DNA of 64,000 nt from Saccharothrix obliqua (lineage in GTDB: Bacteria > Actinomycetota > Actinomycetes > Mycobacteriales > Pseudonocardiaceae), in assembly GCF_019375475.1 (NCBI RefSeq), contig NZ_JAHXGQ010000009.1, positions 62,001 to 126,000 on the forward strand, given 5' to 3'. This document shows positions 28,960 through 36,680 of this stretch, in pieces. Position 1 is the stretch's first letter; each line of letters starts with the position of its first letter. The notes below the pieces were generated by a model, which did no database searches, had not been told where the DNA came from, and worked only from the letters and a program-made list of their open reading frames with translations. A program made the position numbers and the translations under genes.

Positions 28960-29658
28960 GTGACGCGTGTTCTGCTGGTCCTCCTGCTGCTGGTCGCCCC
29001 GGTGGCGACCGCCGGTCCCGCATCCGCCGTCGTGGGCGGCCATCAGGCCACCCGGCCCTACCCGTTCATCGCGTCCCTCCAGGCCAACGGCGCGCACTTC
29101 TGCGCAGGCAGCCTGATCCGCCCGGACTGGGTGGTCACCGCCAAGCACTGCGTCGCCGGCCGGGCGCCGGCGGCGATCGGCCTCCGCGTCGGCTCGACCG
29201 ACCGGACGACCGGCGGCACCCTCACGCAGGCGGTGCGGAGCGTCGTCCACCCGACCGCCGACCTGGCGTTGCTGCGGTTGCGCGCGCCGGTCACCCACCC
29301 GCCGGTCGCGGTCGCTCCGCCGACGCCCGCGCCCGGACCGCGGCCACCGCTGTTCCGGCTGCTGGGCTGGGGACTGACCTGCGAGGGCTGCACGCCACCG
29401 CCGGTGGTGCTGCACGAGGTGGACGCGGCGCGGGCGACCAACCCCGCGTGCGGCGCGGGCGAGGAGTGCCTCGGCGGCAACGGCCGGGGCGCGTGCCGGG
29501 GCGACGACGGCGGCCCGGCGCTGATCGAGTCCGGTGGCACGTGGCTGCTGGCGGGCGTGGCGTCGCGGGCCGTGACGACGGCGTGCCGGGAGGGGACGTG
29601 GGCGTACGTCGGCACCGCGGCGCACCGGACGTGGATCGCGAACGTGGTGGGCGGCTGA
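28960..29658 (+). CDS. Secreted trypsin-like (S1) protein with Asp in place of the catalytic Ser
   Basis: 232 residues, GTG start behind GAGGAGG. The signal peptide (ends GPASA) is followed directly by VVGGHQA, the form of a mature chymotrypsin-fold N-terminus, with no propeptide. His in TAKHC (about 63) and Asp in ADLALLRL (about 102) are in place. The conserved GDSGGP reads GDDGGP: residue 183, codon GAC at 29506-29508. Changing Ser to this codon needs two base changes, so a single read error is unlikely. The protein is probably a binding pseudoprotease. Six or more Cys could form the usual disulfides. Convergent with the next gene, 1 bp apart. Confidence 0.88.
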   Translation: MTRVLLVLLLLVAPVATAGPASAVVGGHQATRPYPFIASLQANGAHFCAGSLIRPDWVVTAKHCVAGRAPAAIGLRVGSTDRTTGGTLTQAVRSVVHPTADLALLRLRAPVTHPPVAVAPPTPAPGPRPPLFRLLGWGLTCEGCTPPPVVLHEVDAARATNPACGAGEECLGGNGRGACRGDDGGPALIESGGTWLLAGVASRAVTTACREGTWAYVGTAAHRTWIANVVGG

Positions 29659-29659
29659 G

Positions 29660-30445
29660 TCAGCCGACCCGGGCCGCGGCGACGGGCCGCCGGTCGAGCG
29701 GGTGCGTGCCCGCCGACGAGGTGTTCACGCTCCACCGGTACCGGGTGAACTCGCCGGTCTCGTCGGACGCGTAGAACATCATGTGCCCGTAGCCCGCCCC
29801 CGTGGTCCGGGTGGTGGCGTCGACGACCCGGCTGTCGGGGAACGCGGGGTAGTCGCCGACGCCGTGCAGGCCGTGTGGTTCCGCGGTGCAGTCCACGACC
29901 TGCACGGCGTACTGGGTCTCGCCGGGGAAGTTCAGGCCCGGCCGGGGCGCGTGGTACGTGCCGCGCACGGACCGCACCATGACGATGTGACCGGTGTTGG
30001 TGTCCTGGTCGTTGCGGTAGTCGATGGCCACGAGGTCGCCGGGTCGCAGGTCGGCGACCCGGCGCACGCGCCGGAAGTGCGGCACGTCGTCCCGGGCGAA
30101 CGCGGCCCGGTAGTCGCGGGCGAACGGGCTGGCCGTTCCGAAGTGGGCGTGGAAGAACGCCGTCGTCGCCCATCGGTGGGCGCGCTTCAGCACGGCCGTC
30201 TGGAAGGACGCGCACTGGCTCTGGTTGAACCAGGTCGCCGCGTCGTCGGGCGAGCCCCACCGCACCACGTTGGGCTGGTCGGGCTCCTTGTAGGTGTTGT
30301 TGGCGGGCGGGCAGGTGGGCAGCGACAGGTAGTCGACGAGCTGTTCCGCCTCCCGCAGGTGCGGTCGCGGGTGCGGTCGCGGCACGCCGTGCGCGACCGC
30401 GACGGCGGTGCCGCCGCCCGGGAACGATCTGCGTGACAGGTCCAT
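29660..30445 (-). CDS. Tat-exported amidase-like (CHAP/NlpC-type) protein
   Basis: 261 residues; ATG at 30445 behind AGGGGAG. The N-terminus begins MDLSRRSFPGGG, a twin-arginine-like signal without a strong hydrophobic core. The middle has a Cys in FNQSQCASFQT and a His in NTGHIVMV, spaced like the catalytic Cys and His of papain-like peptidoglycan amidases; the Trp-rich and GDLVAIDY segments also fit. It resembles the actinomycete amidase-domain proteins of unknown substrate. No neighbour clarifies the role. A shorter start would remove the RR motif. Confidence 0.7.
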   Translation of the reverse strand: MDLSRRSFPGGGTAVAVAHGVPRPHPRPHLREAEQLVDYLSLPTCPPANNTYKEPDQPNVVRWGSPDDAATWFNQSQCASFQTAVLKRAHRWATTAFFHAHFGTASPFARDYRAAFARDDVPHFRRVRRVADLRPGDLVAIDYRNDQDTNTGHIVMVRSVRGTYHAPRPGLNFPGETQYAVQVVDCTAEPHGLHGVGDYPAFPDSRVVDATTRTTGAGYGHMMFYASDETGEFTRYRWSVNTSSAGTHPLDRRPVAAARVG

Positions 30446-30524
30446 CGGGCGACTCCCCTTCGCGGTGCGGGCCCGCAACACCGTAATCGAAGGGCCGTGC
30501 CCGTTCAGCGCGAACAAGGCTGGT

Positions 30525-30761
30525 CTAGCGCGTGTAGACCAGGAGGAGCGTGGTCATGGCGGTGCACAGGGCGAGTGCGGTGGCGAGGCCGGTCATGGCC
30601 GTGCCCGCCGAGACGAGCACGCGGGTCAGCATCCCGAGCACGCGGCGCAGGAGCCGGACCAGGCCGAGGACGAGGGCCATCGCCCCCGTCATGACCACCA
30701 CGAGCAGCGGCGCCCACTCGGTGGTCCCGGCGGACTGGGCTAACGAGGCAAGCGTGTTCAT
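30525..30761 (-). CDS. Small two-helix membrane protein of unknown function
   Basis: 78 residues: two hydrophobic segments (about 17-36 and 50-74) joined by a basic LRLLRRVLGMLTRV loop. ATG at 30761 has GGGGGTT upstream. It is divergent from the helix-turn-helix regulator gene, and each of the two genes has its own copy of the same CTTCA-N9-CTGAAG palindrome, so it is probably a target of that regulator. I do not recognise a family. Confidence 0.6.
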   Translation of the reverse strand: MNTLASLAQSAGTTEWAPLLVVVMTGAMALVLGLVRLLRRVLGMLTRVLVSAGTAMTGLATALALCTAMTTLLLVYTR

Positions 30762-30790
30762 GGCAACCCCCGGATGGCGTCCTGGGTGAA

Positions 30791-30810
30791 CTTCACTTAG
30801 CTCACTGAAG
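30791..30810. promoter_or_regulatory. Operator copy 1 (upstream of small membrane protein)
   Basis: CTTCAC, eight bases, CTGAAG; the wider arms AACTTCA/TGAAGTT (30789-30812) are perfect. Same layout and spacing as the copy at 30924. It lies 30 bp upstream of the minus-strand start codon. Confidence 0.6.
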
Positions 30811-30923
30811 TTGACTTAAATCTCAGCGCTTTTCAGCGTAAGGTCCGACCGCTGACCTGGCAAGAGAACCCGGCGAGAGGGGTGCCAGACCGGCCTGTTA
30901 ACCGCAATCGTGTATGTTGCGGC

Positions 30924-30943
30924 CTTCAGTCGATACGCTGAAG
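30924..30943. promoter_or_regulatory. Operator copy 2 (upstream of the regulator), overlapping a -10
   Basis: CTTCAG, eight bases, CTGAAG, a perfect 6-bp palindrome. It contains TACGCT (30934-30939), a good -10 for the regulator gene 25 bp downstream. A further CTGAAG half-site lies at 30948-30953. Binding would block the promoter, suggesting autoregulation. Confidence 0.6.
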
Positions 30944-30964
30944 TTCACTGAAGGGCGCTGCGAC

Positions 30965-32047
30965 GTGGTCGGATCGGGTGGGTCCTTTGCGCTGGCGCAC
31001 CGCCTGCGGGCGTTGCGCGAGGAGCACTGGCCGGACGTGGCCATCACGCAGGCCGACCTCGCGGCGGCGTTCAGCGCCGACAAACCCGCCAGCGTCCCGC
31101 TGCTGTCGTCGTGGGAGAGCCGCACGCACCCCAAGGCGCCGCCGGTCGGCAGGCTCGCCGCCTACGCCACGTTCTTCGCGACCCGGCGCTCCGTCGAGGA
31201 CCGCCCCTTCCGCCTGCTGCCCGCCGAGGAGCTGACCCCGGACGAGGCACGCCGCCGCGACGAGCTGCTGGCCGAGCTGACCGCGCTGCGCGCCGCCGGC
31301 CAGGAGTCGCCCGAGGCGGACCGGGGCAGCCGCCGGGACTTCTGGTTCTTCCCGGACCGCAACAACATCACGATCGTCGTCGCCCAGCTCCCCAAGGCGA
31401 TGCGCGACCGGATGCCGTACGCCGACCCCACCCAGCCCGACTACGTCGAGCTGTACACCTACGCCGACCTCGACGCGCTGATCGAGCTGCACGGCCACAT
31501 CCGGGCGCTCAACCCGCGCAGCCGCGTGCGGTACCGCATCGCCTCCGCGCTCAGCCCGGACGACTACACCTCCCACCTGGTGCTGCTCGGCGGCGTGGAC
31601 TGGAACGTCGTCACCCGCGAGCTGCTGGACCGGGTGGACCTGCCGGTCAGCCAGGTCGGCAGGCACGACGAGTCCGAGCCGGGCGGTTTCGTCGTCGGCC
31701 GCGGCGACGCGGCCCGGGTGTTCGGGCCCAGGCTGGCGCGGGACGGCGACCGCGACGAACTCCAGGAGGACGTGGCGCACTTCTACCGGGGGCCGAACCC
31801 GTTCAACCACAAGCGGACGGTCACCGTCTGCAACGGCATGTACGGCCGGGGCACCCTCGGCGCGGTGCGCGCCCTCACCGACGAGCGCTTCCGCGACCGC
31901 AACGCCGACTACCTCCGCAAGACCTTCCCCGGGCTGCCCGCCTACAGCCTGCTCACCCGGGTGTCCGTGGTGAACGGCCAGGTGGTGACCCCGGACTGGA
32001 ACCTGCCCTGGTACCGGCTCTACGAGTGGCCCGAGGACGGGGGATGA
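30965..32047 (+). CDS. Helix-turn-helix regulator with conserved C-terminal domain of unknown function
   Basis: 360 residues from the GTG at 30965; an upstream GTG frame would run through the operator. The N-terminal 75 residues form an XRE-like helix-turn-helix (ITQADLAAAFSADKPASVPLLSSWESR). Residues about 120-360 are a separate alpha/beta domain with NNITIVVAQLP, LVLLGGVDWN and TVCNGMYGRGTLGAVRALTD. I have the impression that this domain recurs in actinomycete XRE proteins, but I cannot name its function; it may bind a nucleotide or sugar ligand. Its stop overlaps the start of the GT-A-like gene (ATGA), so the two probably work together. Confidence 0.8.
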   Translation: MVGSGGSFALAHRLRALREEHWPDVAITQADLAAAFSADKPASVPLLSSWESRTHPKAPPVGRLAAYATFFATRRSVEDRPFRLLPAEELTPDEARRRDELLAELTALRAAGQESPEADRGSRRDFWFFPDRNNITIVVAQLPKAMRDRMPYADPTQPDYVELYTYADLDALIELHGHIRALNPRSRVRYRIASALSPDDYTSHLVLLGGVDWNVVTRELLDRVDLPVSQVGRHDESEPGGFVVGRGDAARVFGPRLARDGDRDELQEDVAHFYRGPNPFNHKRTVTVCNGMYGRGTLGAVRALTDERFRDRNADYLRKTFPGLPAYSLLTRVSVVNGQVVTPDWNLPWYRLYEWPEDGG

Positions 32048-33210
32048 CCACCGCACCGGTCGGCGCGCGGGCGGCCCGGCACCACGGCTCCCACCGCGAC
32101 CTGCTGCGCACCGCCGCCGGTCCCGCCACGCCCACCGCGCGGGTCGACGCGATCATCGTCCCCACCGCGCGCCACCCGGCCGCGATGACGCACGCGGTCG
32201 CGCTCGGCGCGGAACTGGGCTGCGTGGTGGTCGCGTTGTGCAGCCGCTACTCGTCGGCCGACGCCGTGGCGCGCCGGGCGCGTGGCGGCGGCGCGGAGGT
32301 CGTGGCCGTGGACGTCGACCGGCTGCCCGGCGACCTGCTGCCGCCGTTCGCGACCACCACGGCGCTCGCGGGCACCGTCTTCGAGCGGCGCGTGGACACC
32401 AGCCTCAAGCGCAACCTCGGCCTGCTGCTCGCGGGCGTCGTCGGGTGGGAGCGGGTCGCGTTCCTGGACGACGACATCGCGGTGCCCGACCCGCTCGACC
32501 TCAACCGCGCCGCCGGCCTGCTGGCCACCCACGACGCCGCGGCGCTCGCCGTCGAGGGCTTCCCGGACAACTCGGTGGTGTGCCACGCATACCGGGCGGT
32601 CGGCGGGCCGCAGGAGACGTTCATCGGCGGTGGCGCGCTGGTGGTCGGGCGGTCGTTGTTCGAGTCGTTCTTCCCGAACGTCTACAACGAGGACTGGTTC
32701 TTCCTGCTCGGCGACCGGGGCCTGGGGTCGTCGGCGGTGGTGGGCCGGGCGCTCCAGCAGCCCTACGACCCGTTCGCGAACGACGTCCGCGCGCGGTCCG
32801 AGGAGCTTGGCGACTGCCTGGGCGAGGGCCTGTTCGCGGTGCTGGACGAGGGCGGCTCGCCCGCCGACGCGGACGAGGTGTTCTTCGACCGGTTCATCGC
32901 CGACCGGCGGGCGTTGATCGACGACATCGCCGAACGCGTCCGCGCCCTCCCGCGCACCGCCGAGAACGAGCGGGTGTGGCGGGCGCTCAAGGCCGCCGGC
33001 GGGCGCAACCGGCTGATCACCGGCCGGCTGTGCGCGGACTACCTGGCGGCGTGGCGGCACGACCGCGTGGTGTGGCGGGCGCACCTGGACGACCTGCACG
33101 GCAGGCTGCGGCCGAAGCGCCGGGCCCGGTCCGCATGGCCGGGGCTCGGCCTCGACAAGGCGTTGGCGGAGCTGGGCCTGGCGAGCCGCGCCCGGCACGT
33201 CGCCGGCTGA
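32044..33210 (+). CDS. GT-A-fold glycosyltransferase-like protein
   Basis: 388 residues, ATG overlapping the regulator stop. The N-terminus looks like a nucleotide-binding fold (VDAIIVPTARHPAAMTHAVALGAELG), followed by a DxD-type metal motif in FLDDDIAVPDP and by GGGALVVGR and NEDWFFL, which fit a GT-A/GT2-like transferase acting on a nucleotide sugar. No membrane helix, so probably cytosolic. The C-terminal 100 residues are helical and basic. Acceptor unknown. Coupled to the helix-turn-helix regulator, and closed by a hairpin at 33221-33241. Confidence 0.7.
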   Translation: MTTAPVGARAARHHGSHRDLLRTAAGPATPTARVDAIIVPTARHPAAMTHAVALGAELGCVVVALCSRYSSADAVARRARGGGAEVVAVDVDRLPGDLLPPFATTTALAGTVFERRVDTSLKRNLGLLLAGVVGWERVAFLDDDIAVPDPLDLNRAAGLLATHDAAALAVEGFPDNSVVCHAYRAVGGPQETFIGGGALVVGRSLFESFFPNVYNEDWFFLLGDRGLGSSAVVGRALQQPYDPFANDVRARSEELGDCLGEGLFAVLDEGGSPADADEVFFDRFIADRRALIDDIAERVRALPRTAENERVWRALKAAGGRNRLITGRLCADYLAAWRHDRVVWRAHLDDLHGRLRPKRRARSAWPGLGLDKALAELGLASRARHVAG

Positions 33211-33220
33211 CCTCCCACGT

Positions 33221-33241
33221 GGCGGAACGCCCGGTTCCGCC
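33221..33241. terminator. Hairpin after the GT-A-like gene
   Basis: 8-bp stem GGCGGAAC/GTTCCGCC with a 5-nt loop, 10 bp after the stop. It separates this unit from the methionine-salvage operon. Confidence 0.55.
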
Positions 33242-33251
33242 GGGAAGCGGG

Positions 33252-33279
33252 CGACTACCCTTCTCGGGCCGGGTAGTCG
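33252..33279. promoter_or_regulatory. 28-bp palindrome upstream of the SfnB-like/mtn operon
   Basis: CGACTACCC, ten bases, GGGTAGTCG: perfect 9-bp arms ending 18 bp before the operon's first ATG. Candidate operator for a dimeric repressor, or an mRNA hairpin. It does not match the S-box or McbR-type motifs I know. Confidence 0.55.
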
Positions 33280-33297
33280 TGAGGGTGGAGGCGGTCG

Positions 33298-34422
33298 ATG
33301 ACGAGCACCGATGGTCGGCAGAAGTGGCTGACCGTCGCCGACGAGGTGGCCGGGGCGTTGCGCGTGGACGCCGCGGAGCGCGACCGGGCGGGCGCCGAGC
33401 CGGTGGCCGAGGTGGCCGCGCTGCGCCGCTCCGGGCTGCTCACCGTCACCGACTGGGCCACGCGGCAGGCGGTGACCCGCGTGGTCGCGGCGGCCGACGC
33501 CAACATCGGGCACCTGCTCGGCTACCACTACCTCCAGCTGTGGCGGCAGTCCCTGTTCGGCGGCCCGGTGCGGGTCAACGACGAAAACCTGTTCTGGGCG
33601 GGCGTCAGCAACCCTCTCGACGCCGCGCTCCAGCTCACGCCCGCCGACGGCGGCTTCCGGGTGAGCGGGCGCAAGACGTTCGCCACCGGCGCGTCCGTGG
33701 CGGACCGGATCGTCGTCAGCGCCACCCGCGTCGACACCGGCGAGAAGCTCACCTTCACCCTCGACGCCCGCGCCGAGGGCATCTCGTACGCGGGGGACTG
33801 GGACAACATCGGGCAGCGGCTCACCGCGAGCGGCGGGGTCGTGTTCGACGACGTGCACGTGCCGGAGAGCCACGTGCTCGGCCGCCACGACGAGCACAGC
33901 CCCCGGCAGTCGCTGGCCGCGCTGGGCTTCCAGGCGGTGCTGGCCCAGGTGTACGCGGCGCTCGCCGAGGGCGCGCTCGCCGAGGCCGCCCGCTACACCC
34001 GCGCCACCAGCCGGGCGTGGTTCCTGTCCGGCGTGGACCACGCCACCGCCGACCCGTACGTGCTGGCCACCTACGGCGAGCTGGTCGCCGACGTCGAGGC
34101 CGCGGGCCTGCTGGCCGACCGCGCGGCGGAGGCGCTGGGCGAGGCGGGCGACCGCGGCGACGACCTGACCGCGGCGCAGCGGTCGGCGGTGGCCGCCCTG
34201 ATCTCGTCCGCCAAGGTCGTCACCACCCGGGTCGCCAACCACACCACGGCCAAGGTGTTCGAGCTGTGCGGCGCGCGTGCCACCGCCGCCGGCTACGCGT
34301 TCGACCGGTTCTGGCGCAACGCCCGCACGCTCACCCTGCACGACCCCGTGTCGTACAAGGCGCGCGAGGTCGGCGCGTACTACCTCACCGGCGAAGCGGC
34401 CCCGTTCACCGGGTACAGCTGA
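33298..34422 (+). CDS. Acyl-CoA-dehydrogenase-fold flavoprotein, DszC/SfnB-like
   Basis: 374 residues. The fold is that of acyl-CoA dehydrogenases (DANIGHLLGYHYLQLWR, WAGVSNPLDAAL, GRKTFATGASVADRIVV), but it resembles the DszC/SfnB branch: flavin-dependent monooxygenases used to obtain sulfur from organosulfur compounds. The usual catalytic Glu of dehydrogenases is not evident. It is the first gene of an operon whose other members are the methionine-salvage enzymes (the mtnA start ATG overlaps its stop by 1 bp), which supports a sulfur role. Substrate is unknown; a reduced flavin supplier should be elsewhere. Confidence 0.8.
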   Translation: MTSTDGRQKWLTVADEVAGALRVDAAERDRAGAEPVAEVAALRRSGLLTVTDWATRQAVTRVVAAADANIGHLLGYHYLQLWRQSLFGGPVRVNDENLFWAGVSNPLDAALQLTPADGGFRVSGRKTFATGASVADRIVVSATRVDTGEKLTFTLDARAEGISYAGDWDNIGQRLTASGGVVFDDVHVPESHVLGRHDEHSPRQSLAALGFQAVLAQVYAALAEGALAEAARYTRATSRAWFLSGVDHATADPYVLATYGELVADVEAAGLLADRAAEALGEAGDRGDDLTAAQRSAVAALISSAKVVTTRVANHTTAKVFELCGARATAAGYAFDRFWRNARTLTLHDPVSYKAREVGAYYLTGEAAPFTGYS

Positions 34423-35432
34423 TGGAACCGGTCCTCGCCCGCAGCGTCCGGCTCGCCGACGACGGCGTGCACGTCCTGGACCGCCGGAAGTTCCCGTTCG
34501 AGCACACGTGGGTGCGCTGCGCGACCGCCGCCGACGTCGCCAAGGCCGTGGAGGACATGGTCACCCAGTCCTCCGGCCCGTACTTCGCGGTGCTGTGGGG
34601 CATGGTGCTGGCCGCGCGGGAGGCACGCGGCCTGCCCCGCGCCGAGGCGCGGGCGCACCTGGAGCGGGCCGGGCGCATGTTCGTGGCGACCCGCCGCACC
34701 AACAACGCGTTGCGCAAGGCGGTCGCGGCCGTGCTCGCGGGCGTCGACGCGGCGGACGACGTGGAGGCGGGCGCCCTCGCCGGCGCGGTGGCGGGCGACG
34801 AGCGGTACCGGGCACGCAGCCGGGCGCTCGGCACGCACACCGCGCGGCTGCTGCCCGACGACGGCGCCGTGCTCACCCACTGCTGGGCCGACCTGTACCT
34901 GACGGAGACGGTCTCGGCGGCGCGGGCCGCGGGCAAGCACGTCCGCTTCTTCTGCACCGAGACCCGCCCCTACCTCCAGGGCGCGCGGCTGACCGCCGAG
35001 ACCCTCGCCGAGATGGGCGTGGACACCACCCTGGTCACCGACGGCACCGGCGCGGCGGTCCTCGCCGCCGGCGAGGTGGACGTGCTGCTCACCGCCGCCG
35101 ACCGGGTCACCATGGACGGGCACGTGGTGAACAAGGTCGGCACGCTCGGCCTGGCCGTGGCGGCGACCGCGTTCGAGGTGCCGTTCCTGGCGATGGTGCA
35201 GGCGCCGGACCGGCTCGCGCCGACCGCGGCGGACGTGCCGATCGAGTTCCGGCCCGGCGAGGAGGTGCTGCGCACGCTCGGCAGGCGCACCGCGAGCGAC
35301 CGCGTGCGGGGCTGGTACCCGGCGTTCGACGTGACGCCGCCCCGGTTCGTGACGACCGTCGTCACCGATCGCGGCGCGTACGCTCCCGACCGCCTGCACG
35401 ATTACTACAACGGCGAGGAAGTACATGACTGA
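34422..35432 (+). CDS. mtnA: Methylthioribose-1-phosphate isomerase-like protein (eIF-2B alpha family)
   Basis: 336 residues, ATG sharing a base with the preceding stop. The protein belongs to the eIF-2B/MtnA fold. The two MtnA catalytic residues are retained: Cys in LTHCWAD and Asp in TAADRVTMDGHVVNKVGT, though the Cys motif differs from the usual THCNAG. It would convert 5-methylthioribose 1-phosphate to the ribulose form. Divergent N-terminus, so a related aldose-phosphate substrate is possible, but the three following genes are the next steps of the pathway. Overlaps mtnC by 8 bp. Confidence 0.75.
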   Translation: MEPVLARSVRLADDGVHVLDRRKFPFEHTWVRCATAADVAKAVEDMVTQSSGPYFAVLWGMVLAAREARGLPRAEARAHLERAGRMFVATRRTNNALRKAVAAVLAGVDAADDVEAGALAGAVAGDERYRARSRALGTHTARLLPDDGAVLTHCWADLYLTETVSAARAAGKHVRFFCTETRPYLQGARLTAETLAEMGVDTTLVTDGTGAAVLAAGEVDVLLTAADRVTMDGHVVNKVGTLGLAVAATAFEVPFLAMVQAPDRLAPTAADVPIEFRPGEEVLRTLGRRTASDRVRGWYPAFDVTPPRFVTTVVTDRGAYAPDRLHDYYNGEEVHD

Positions 35433-36090
35433 ATGGGTCGTGCTCGACATCGAGGGCACCCTGTCCGCGACCGACCAGGTGCTGGTCGTGCTGTACGACT
35501 ACGCCCGGCCGCGGCTGGGACCGTGGATCGACGAGCACGGCGACGACCCGGTGGTCGCCGAGGCGGTCGCGCGCATCCGCGAGCTGTCCGGTGTGGACGG
35601 TGGCACGGCCGAGCTGGTGCGCGTGCTGCACGGCTGGATGGACGAGGACCGCAAGGCCACGCCGCTGAAGACGTTGCAGGGCCTCATCTGGCAGCGCGGG
35701 TACGCCGAGGGCGACCTGGTGGCCGAGTTCTTCCCGGACGTGGTGCCCGCCCTGCGCGCGTGGCACGCCGACGGGGTCAAGCTGGCCGTGTTCTCGTCCG
35801 GTTCCGTCGCGGGCCAGGTGGCGTTCTTCGGGCACACCACCGACGGCGACCTGCGAGGTCTGTTCGAGCACCACTTCGACACCGTGAACGCGGGACCCAA
35901 GCGGGAAGCCGACTCGTACCGGGCGATCTCCGCCGTGCTCGGCTCGACCGACGTGACGTTCTACTCCGACGTCCCGGCCGAGCTGGACGCCGCCGCCGAG
36001 GCGGGCTGGCGGACCGTGGGCGTGGCGCGGCCCGGCGAGCCCCACGCCGACGCCGACTTCGGTCCACATCGGACGGTGAGCGCGCTGTGA
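35425..36090 (+). CDS. mtnC: Acireductone synthase (enolase-phosphatase E1)
   Basis: 221 residues of the HAD superfamily. Motif I is VLDIEGTLS, motif II FSSGSV, motif III GPKREADSY and motif IV FYSDVPAELDAA; all are the MtnC forms. The enzyme enolises and dephosphorylates 2,3-diketo-5-methylthiopentyl 1-phosphate to acireductone. Its start lies 8 bp inside mtnA and its stop overlaps mtnB by 4 bp. Confidence 0.93.
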   Translation: MTEWVVLDIEGTLSATDQVLVVLYDYARPRLGPWIDEHGDDPVVAEAVARIRELSGVDGGTAELVRVLHGWMDEDRKATPLKTLQGLIWQRGYAEGDLVAEFFPDVVPALRAWHADGVKLAVFSSGSVAGQVAFFGHTTDGDLRGLFEHHFDTVNAGPKREADSYRAISAVLGSTDVTFYSDVPAELDAAAEAGWRTVGVARPGEPHADADFGPHRTVSAL

Positions 36091-36680
36091 CGCCCGGTGC
36101 GGCCCTCGCCGCCGAGTGCGCCCGGTACACCGCGATGGGCTGGATGCGCGGCACGTCCGGCAACCTGTCCGTGGTGGTGGACCGCGACCCGCTGCGGCTC
36201 GCGGTCACCGCCAGCGGCAAGGACAAGGGCGAGCTGACGCCGGACGACGTGGTGCTGGTCGACGCCGAGGGCCGCACCGACGACCCGCACCGCGTGCCCT
36301 CCGCCGAGGCCGGTCTGCACGGCCGGATCGCGGCGGTGTCCGGCGCGGGCGCGGTGGTCCACGTGCACGCCCTCGCGCCGGTCGTGGCCGCCGAGCGCTG
36401 GCCGGGCGGGGTGGAGCTGCGCGACCTTGAGATGCTGAAGGGCTTCGGCCGCGCCGCGCACGACGACCTCGTCGTGGTGCCCGTGGTGCCGAACTCGCAG
36501 GACATGCGCGTGCTCGGCGACGCGTTCGAAGCCGGCTACCGCCCCGACGTCCCCGCCTTGATAGTGGCCCGGCACGGGGTGTACGTGTGGGGTGACGACC
36601 TCTACCAGGCACGTCACCGACTGGAGTGCCTGGAGTGGCTGCTGCGGTTCACGGTGGAGACGAGGAGGGACCCGCGATGA
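36087..36680 (+). CDS. mtnB: Methylthioribulose-1-phosphate dehydratase
   Basis: 197 residues of the class II aldolase/adducin fold, GTG start overlapping mtnC. Features: [29 protein letters not shown], zinc ligands in VVHVHALAP and the third His in ARHGVYVWG. It dehydrates MTRu-1-P to the diketo compound used by MtnC. Stop overlaps mtnD (ATGA). Confidence 0.92.
   Translation: MTPGAALAAECARYTAMGWMRGTSGNLSVVVDRDPLRLAVTASGKDKGELTPDDVVLVDAEGRTDDPHRVPSAEAGLHGRIAAVSGAGAVVHVHALAPVVAAERWPGGVELRDLEMLKGFGRAAHDDLVVVPVVPNSQDMRVLGDAFEAGYRPDVPALIVARHGVYVWGDDLYQARHRLECLEWLLRFTVETRRDPR

Noticed and set aside
30525-33210. Toxin-antitoxin or phage-defence system
   Set aside because: A small two-helix protein next to an XRE regulator is suggestive, but there is no toxin motif and no defence gene nearby.
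33210-33297. SAM or other riboswitch in front of the methionine-salvage operon
   Set aside because: Only 87 bp are available; I see one terminator hairpin and one palindrome, not a riboswitch core.
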